Below, in pieces: positions 53,099 to 57,085 of a DNA stretch of 57,085 nt (its first letter is position 1; every line of letters begins with the position of its first letter). The position numbers were made by a program, and so were the translations under genes. The notes beneath the pieces were generated by a model that did no database searches, was not told the origin of the DNA, and saw nothing but the letters and a program-made list of their open reading frames with translations. The DNA is from Corynebacterium pilosum DSM 20521 = CIP 103422 (GTDB taxonomy: Bacteria; Actinomycetota; Actinomycetes; Mycobacteriales; Mycobacteriaceae). Location of the stretch: assembly GCF_000373805.1 (NCBI RefSeq), contig NZ_KB892450.1, positions 132,515 to 189,599 on the forward strand, given 5' to 3'.

Positions 53099-53111
53099 CG
53101 CTTTGCGACGA
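53099..53111 (+). repeat. CGCTTNNCGACGA element (spacer TG), rpsI 3' end
   Basis: Perfect copy abutting the rpsI terminator stem, sense orientation. Confidence 0.82.
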
Positions 53112-53156
53112 ACGCCGCCTAGTTCCCGTTGTGGGGAGCGAGGCGGCGTTTTTCTT
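53111..53156 (+). terminator. Intrinsic terminator after rpsI
   Basis: AACGCCGCCT / AGGCGGCGTT stem with an inner structured loop, then TTTTTCTTT. Confidence 0.9.
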
Positions 53157-53186
53157 TGTGCGGCGGGCGCGATGGCGCGCCTAGTG

Positions 53187-53282
53187 GCAAACTGCTGGAA
53201 CTAAACTGTTGGATCTGGGGCGATTTGTGCGAAAAGTGGGCGCTGAGGGCCCTGTTCCAACAGTTCAGCTTCGACATTTTGC
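53187..53282. repeat. Palindromic about 100-bp repeat, copy B
   Basis: Left arm 53187-53215 and right arm 53254-53282 are complementary at 22 of 29 positions and match copy A (23008-23106) over both arms. A partial third arm (CCCCTGTTCTAACAGG) lies at about 53356-53372. The element follows the rpsI terminator by 30 bp. The rest of 53157-53479 holds no gene. Confidence 0.7.
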
Positions 53283-53479
53283 AGGTACGGTCCCGCCGAT
53301 ACCGAATGTGCCTCGCCTTCCGTTATTGGAAAGTGGTGGGGCTGGCCTTAGTTGAGCCCCTGTTCTAACAGGTTTGATATGAAGTTGTACCAGGTGGCGT
53401 CGGTATCTCTGACAAGCTTGCACCTGAAAAATGATTGGTTATCAGGGGACACAGCTCGGGAGCCATGCGCATGCCTGGA

Positions 53480-53516
53480 GCCACCTGAGGCTCTATATAC
53501 ATCAGGTGGCGTTTTC
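53480..53516. terminator. Hairpin at the edge of the aromatic segment
   Basis: 9-bp stem GCCACCTGA / TCAGGTGGC, 13-base AT-rich loop, then GTTTTCGTT on the + strand. It is 15 bp from the stop of the convergent monooxygenase gene and may end transcription from either side, though only the + side has a T run. Confidence 0.55.
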
Positions 53517-53530
53517 GTTCAGGTGTGGAG

Positions 53531-55396
53531 CTACATGTGTGGGAAGTAACCGGTGATGAACTCGTCGAGGCCAGCGGTGTCATCGAGCGGGAAGATTGCT
53601 GAAACGTACTGATCTGGGCGAACTACTACTACGGCACCATCGCGAGAAATACCGCGCAGATCAAAAATGTCAGAATCCTTTGTAACGCCGAAGGAATTTT
53701 CGAGATTAGTCAATTTGAAGATCCCCACCGGAGGCTTGAATACGGACGGTACTTGGCTGACATCAAAGTCTGTGTAGGAGTCCTGGTAGATCACCTTGGC
53801 ATCGACCAACGTCGGGTCGATGCGCTGTTGGGCCCACTGTGACCATGCCGTCAGCTTCGAGCCCTCGCTGTGCAGTGCTTGAGAATCAGCGAATACGTAA
53901 AATCGGACTCGGCCGTCAGCGGAAGCTTGGTGACCCAAGTGCAGTTCTACAAGGTCGCATACTCGCCCCGTAATCGCAGACTTGAATCGGCGGCCAATCG
54001 GATAGCCGGTAGCGAGATCTTGGTAGCGATCATCCATAGTGATTGACGAAGGCTCGTACTGTGTCATATACCCAGCGTTGAACTCGGAGTTAGCTCGGTA
54101 GAAATCCTCGAGGTCCTGCGCACTGCCCATCTCGCTGGTGGGCTTTGCCATCAGTGATGACCAGTTCTTGTCGTATTCGATGAGCTTGTAAGCGATATCT
54201 TCGCGCTCTTCAGCGTAGGTATTGAGTAGCTCGAGTGGGCTGTTTCCGCTTGCGACATGGCCAAGTTTCCATCCCAAGTTGAACCCATCTTGCATGGATA
54301 CGTTCATTCCTTGGCCAGCTTTGGCGCTGTGTGTATGGCAGGCATCGCCAGCAATGAAGATGCGGGGGTGGTCACCCGAGGTTTTATCAGAAACGCGGTC
54401 GTCAAAATGGTCAGCAACTCTGTGCCCGACTTCATAAATTGAGTGCCACACAACGTTTTTGACATCAACGGTGTATGGGGCCATGATGCGGTTGGCGGTG
54501 TCGATTACTTCTTGTAAAGGAGTTGCGCGAACAGCTTTGCTGCCGTCATCGGGCACCTCACCCAAGTCAACGTAGAGGCGGAACAGGTAGCCGCCTTCGC
54601 GAGGGATTAGCAAGATGGTGCGCCCAGAGCTGGATTTGATGGTGCACTTCTTACGCACATCGGGAAAGTCGGTGTTGGCGTGGATATCCATCACGCCCCA
54701 AGCATGGTTCGCCTGCTTTCCGTCGAGGCGGTAACCCAATGATTTACGTACTTGGCTGCGGGCTCCGTCAGCTCCTACGAGGTATTTTGTTCGGACAGTG
54801 ACCTCTTCACCTTCTTGTGGTCCGCTGGAGTGACGCAGCGTTACGCGAACGGGATATTCTGCATCGTACGCATTTTCATCTACTTCGAAGTCGATGAATT
54901 CGTATCCGTAGTCCGGCTCCATGCGGGTCGGCGCGTTCTTCATGAATCGGTTGAAGTGGTCGATAATGCGCGTTTGCGTTAGCAACGCCATGGGAAACTC
55001 ACTGATATGGGTAGGCAATTCGCGAGTGCTGCTTTCACGAATGATCCTAGTGTTGTCGTTAGGATCTGGTTTCCAGAAAGCCATATCAGTGATCTCATGA
55101 GCTTCCGCAAGAATCTCGTGAGCAAAGCCAAATGCCTGAAAAGTCTCGATTGTTCGAGAATGAACTCCGTCCGCGTTTGCCAACTCTAAGCGACGGTCGC
55201 TGCGTTCGATGAGGCGGGTAGAAATTTGGGGGAACCGGGAAAGTTGCGCCGCGGCGATAGTCCCAGCCGGACCGGCTCCGACGATCATTACATCCATACG
55301 GTCAGGAAGATCTTGGGGACGGTCGATACCACTGCCTTCCGCTCGCATCTCGAGTGGATCGCCGGTGCTGTAGCCATCGTAATGAAACTGCATCAT
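53531..55396 (-). CDS. FAD-dependent aromatic monooxygenase (phenol 2-monooxygenase / 3-hydroxybenzoate 4-monooxygenase family)
   Basis: 621 residues. GXGXXG FAD motif in MDVMIVGAGPAGTIAAAQLS (about residues 34-53), the DG motif YLVGADGARSQVRKSLGY, the GD motif RIFIAGDACHTHSAKAGQGMN, and a C-terminal thioredoxin-like domain that distinguishes phenol hydroxylase/MobA enzymes. It adds a hydroxyl to a phenolic ring using NAD(P)H and oxygen. AAAGGG stands before ATG 55396 (or ATG 55393). Codon use and base composition are AT-richer than upstream genes. Substrate not resolved by sequence. Confidence 0.87.
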   Translation of the reverse strand: MMQFHYDGYSTGDPLEMRAEGSGIDRPQDLPDRMDVMIVGAGPAGTIAAAQLSRFPQISTRLIERSDRRLELANADGVHSRTIETFQAFGFAHEILAEAHEITDMAFWKPDPNDNTRIIRESSTRELPTHISEFPMALLTQTRIIDHFNRFMKNAPTRMEPDYGYEFIDFEVDENAYDAEYPVRVTLRHSSGPQEGEEVTVRTKYLVGADGARSQVRKSLGYRLDGKQANHAWGVMDIHANTDFPDVRKKCTIKSSSGRTILLIPREGGYLFRLYVDLGEVPDDGSKAVRATPLQEVIDTANRIMAPYTVDVKNVVWHSIYEVGHRVADHFDDRVSDKTSGDHPRIFIAGDACHTHSAKAGQGMNVSMQDGFNLGWKLGHVASGNSPLELLNTYAEEREDIAYKLIEYDKNWSSLMAKPTSEMGSAQDLEDFYRANSEFNAGYMTQYEPSSITMDDRYQDLATGYPIGRRFKSAITGRVCDLVELHLGHQASADGRVRFYVFADSQALHSEGSKLTAWSQWAQQRIDPTLVDAKVIYQDSYTDFDVSQVPSVFKPPVGIFKLTNLENSFGVTKDSDIFDLRGISRDGAVVVVRPDQYVSAIFPLDDTAGLDEFITGYFPHM

Positions 55397-55557
55397 GTGC
55401 CCTTTCTGCAAGTCTGAAACTGAGTCCTGGGGAGTACCCCGTGAAGTACAGAAAATATAACGTGGATCACAAAATGGCGATAGAGTGACCGATGTTTATT
55501 GGCTCAGTGAGGAAAAAACATGTCCGATCTAGTCAAAATTCATGGTGCGGATGAGCT

Positions 55558-56589
55558 TCAGTTGAAAAGCTGTCGCCGTTCCGATTCCTTTCGCCATTGA
55601 AGAGGAGTCATGTCGAAGCGCTCACGAAATGTTCGACTGAAGTGGCTGGGAGAGGAAAACCCAAATCGTTTTCCAATGTCTCCCACCTGATGAGCGCCGT
55701 ATTCGGGCGAAGATAGTGCTTGTTTGGCAAAGTCCAAACGTGTATGCAATACGTAACGACTAACGGTCGTCCCAGCTTCAGCGAACAAGCGACTGAGCTG
55801 CCGTTCACTGATATTTACGGCGGCCGCCACTCTGCCAGTACTTAAACTGGAACTAGCGATATTCAAGTCGATGTAGCTTTTAGCAGCAGAAAGAAGGCCC
55901 TTTTCACTACTGGCTGTCTCTCCCAAAACATTGCGAACAAGAGCGACTGCTTGTTCTTCAAGTGCGGTGCCAGGGAGGCGCGCGTCTCCGCCAATGCCCT
56001 GGTTGTCTATATGACGTAATGAACCGTGCTCGATATGTTTGAGTGATTCATTAATTAAGCGAGCTAGGGCCTGTTCATTTGCTGTCCCTCTTGCCCCAAA
56101 CTCGAAAATTGCAGGTAGTTGAGGCCCCTTAGGGCCGACAATCTCCTCATAAATAGGTTTGGGAATTGTGAGGACCAATTCTTGAAAACGGTTGTTGAAA
56201 CCTCGGAGAAATGGCACGTCTGCGTCGTAAACAATAGCTTGTCCTGGGCGCAGGGAGACATGTCCGCGGGTATGAAAGAAAACAGCGTCGCCTTCAGTGG
56301 CGAAAAAGACAGCGACGACTCCCGTCGGATTGTCTGCGATAAACTTCTCTGAACGCTCGACGAATTGGGAAGTCCCAAATACGCTGGCCATCCGAACTGA
56401 GGGGAGATGAAGGTTCGATTCTGTAGCGTGGAGAGGTTTGCCATCGATAGTGCGAATATCTAGGGGTAACAAGGCGCGCGCATTGTGGCCTTCCCACATC
56501 TGGACTCGATCATTTGGCACGATCCCATGTGTGCTGAATTTCAAAAACTTCGGAGACTCTTCGAATGGGTGGTTCGACGTAGAATCCAT
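55558..56589 (-). CDS. AraC-family transcriptional regulator
   Basis: 343 residues from ATG 56589 (GGAGC upstream; a GTG at 56625 is possible). An N-terminal cupin-like sensing domain (FVERSEKFIADNPTGVVAVF, FHTRGHVSLRPGQAIVYD) precedes the double helix-turn-helix C-terminal domain (about 245-340) with VAAAVNISERQLSRLFAEAG and VGDIGKRFGFSSPSHFSRTF. This layout (AraC_binding_2) is common in activators of aromatic catabolism. It stands between the monooxygenase and the dioxygenase remnant, the genes it probably controls. The 161-bp gap before the monooxygenase has a TATATT box (minus strand, 55459-55454) without a good -35, fitting activator dependence. Confidence 0.88.
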   Translation of the reverse strand: MDSTSNHPFEESPKFLKFSTHGIVPNDRVQMWEGHNARALLPLDIRTIDGKPLHATESNLHLPSVRMASVFGTSQFVERSEKFIADNPTGVVAVFFATEGDAVFFHTRGHVSLRPGQAIVYDADVPFLRGFNNRFQELVLTIPKPIYEEIVGPKGPQLPAIFEFGARGTANEQALARLINESLKHIEHGSLRHIDNQGIGGDARLPGTALEEQAVALVRNVLGETASSEKGLLSAAKSYIDLNIASSSLSTGRVAAAVNISERQLSRLFAEAGTTVSRYVLHTRLDFAKQALSSPEYGAHQVGDIGKRFGFSSPSHFSRTFRERFDMTPLQWRKESERRQLFN

Positions 56590-56640
56590 TTTCTGTTTGC
56601 TCCATTTAAATGTGTTGTGCTGCACTTTTAGTTAGTTGGT

Positions 56641-56985
56641 TTAACAATTTTCGGGTGCTAGCACTATGTCGAACGTGGCACGGGTCCAACTCTGTTCCAG
56701 AACGCGGCCGTCGGGAGTAGGGGTGGCAGGGCTGTGTTCTTCGAACTTTTTAATCAACGAGTCTTTGACGCCGAAAACAGAATCACCGATCTCGAGCTGT
56801 GGGTCTCCTTCGACGAAAATATGGGTGACCAATTTTCGTTGTCTAGGGGCAACGACCATGAAGTGCAAATGTGCTGCACGTACTGGTGATCGTCCTGTAG
56901 CCTGCAACATTTTACCTACTGGACCGTCGTGTGGAATTGGATATGGCGTGGGAGTCAGTCCCCAGAATCCGTATCTTCCGAGCGT
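56641..56985 (-). pseudogene. Intradiol ring-cleavage dioxygenase, 5'-truncated remnant
   Basis: About 115 C-terminal residues of a catechol/hydroxyquinol 1,2-dioxygenase: [29 protein letters not shown] with the two iron-ligand histidines, then [12 protein letters not shown] and VFGVKDSL. The full family length is about 280-300 residues; here everything before the GRYGF tyrosine is missing, and the same frame meets two stop codons at 57013-57018. Upstream lies a transposase-like C-terminus, so an insertion sequence has cut the gene. An ATG at 56910 could only give an inactive fragment. Confidence 0.75.
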
Positions 56986-57015
56986 GTCAAGTTGTTTGTG
57001 TGTGGGGCGTGATTA

Positions 57016-57085
57016 TTAGAGGTAGGGCTCGAAGCGGTCAGGGTAAGCCACAGACATCTGGTTGATGGCCTGCTTCCAGTTCGTC
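57016..57085 (-). mobile_element. Insertion sequence end, transposase C-terminus (IS256-like, partial)
   Basis: The last 23 codons before the TAA pair read TNWKQAINQMSVAYPDRFEP plus YL, resembling the C-terminal helix of IS256/mutator-type transposases (N-W-x3-A-x-N-Q pattern then DR). The remainder of the element lies beyond the window. Its terminal inverted repeat should fall in 56985-57012, where the sequence reads CAACTTGACACGCTC on the minus strand. Family call is tentative, from a short fragment only. Confidence 0.5.

Noticed and set aside
1901..53111. The 13-bp element as a KOPS/FtsK or chi-type oriented site
   Set aside because: Perfect copies are split seven to seven between strands in this window, whereas such sites are strongly oriented. 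Genome-wide counts could still change this.
1901..53111. The 13-bp element as part of a CRISPR array or tandem repeat
   Set aside because: Copies are single, spaced by kilobases, on both strands, without regular spacers.
53360..53530. A gene remnant between the rpsI repeat and the monooxygenase
   Set aside because: No frame with recognisable similarity; only a hairpin and repeated CAGGTGGCGT words are seen.

Overview
The window is a chromosomal segment of a high-GC actinobacterium, almost certainly a Corynebacterium. It carries the S10, spc and alpha ribosomal operons broken at the three places typical of corynebacteria (rpsQ|rplN, rplE|rpsH, rplO|secY). It also has an ESX-4 type VII secretion locus between truA and rplM-rpsI, as in mycobacteria, and a gene pair for 10-methyl branched fatty acids. 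No gene names the species.

Layout. 1-1433 (-): alkaline-shock (Asp23/Gls24) operon with overlapping genes. 2130-7323 (+): S10 operon rpsJ to rpsQ. 7427-10700 (-): two membrane GTPases, with a divergent anchored protein at 10773. 11817-13084 (+): rplN-rplX-rplE. 13435-19950: formate module, with a formate/nitrite channel, a DUF2786 protein, fdhD, a DUF6457 protein, an M20 amidohydrolase and fdhF. 20244-22923 (+): rpsH to rplO. 23130-27828 (-): DMSO-reductase-type operon dmsA-dmsB-dmsC-torD. 28109-31750 (+): secY-adk-map and an L,D-transpeptidase. 31936-36483 (+): infA, rpsM-rpsK-rpsD-rpoA-rplQ and truA. 36551-51659: ESX-4 (eccB, mycP, eccD, eccC, an Rv3446c-like gene and two WXG100 genes), interrupted by bfaA-bfaB (tuberculostearic-type lipid synthesis). 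52057-53063 (+): rplM-rpsI. 53531-57085 (-): a lower-GC aromatic-catabolism segment with a flavin monooxygenase, an AraC regulator and an intradiol dioxygenase truncated by an insertion sequence whose transposase tail runs off the window.

How it fits together. Two molybdenum-enzyme systems sit antisense inside gaps of the ribosomal superoperon: formate oxidation (electron donor, with FdhD maturation and a formate channel) and a Tat-exported DMSO-reductase-type enzyme (electron acceptor, with Fe-S subunit, membrane anchor and chaperone). Together they could support anaerobic formate-dependent respiration; this is inference.

The most unusual observation is a 13-bp element, CGCTTNNCGACGA, present as at least 14 perfect copies on either strand (about 0.03 expected by chance). 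Five perfect and two degenerate copies lie between a stop codon and an intrinsic terminator, always in the sense orientation; others lie inside accessory genes, in leaders and between two perfect DnaA boxes. I do not recognise it. A second, about 100-bp palindromic repeat occurs twice, each time just after a ribosomal-operon terminator. No tRNA, rRNA, CRISPR or prophage was seen. All calls come from reading the sequence; no database search was possible.
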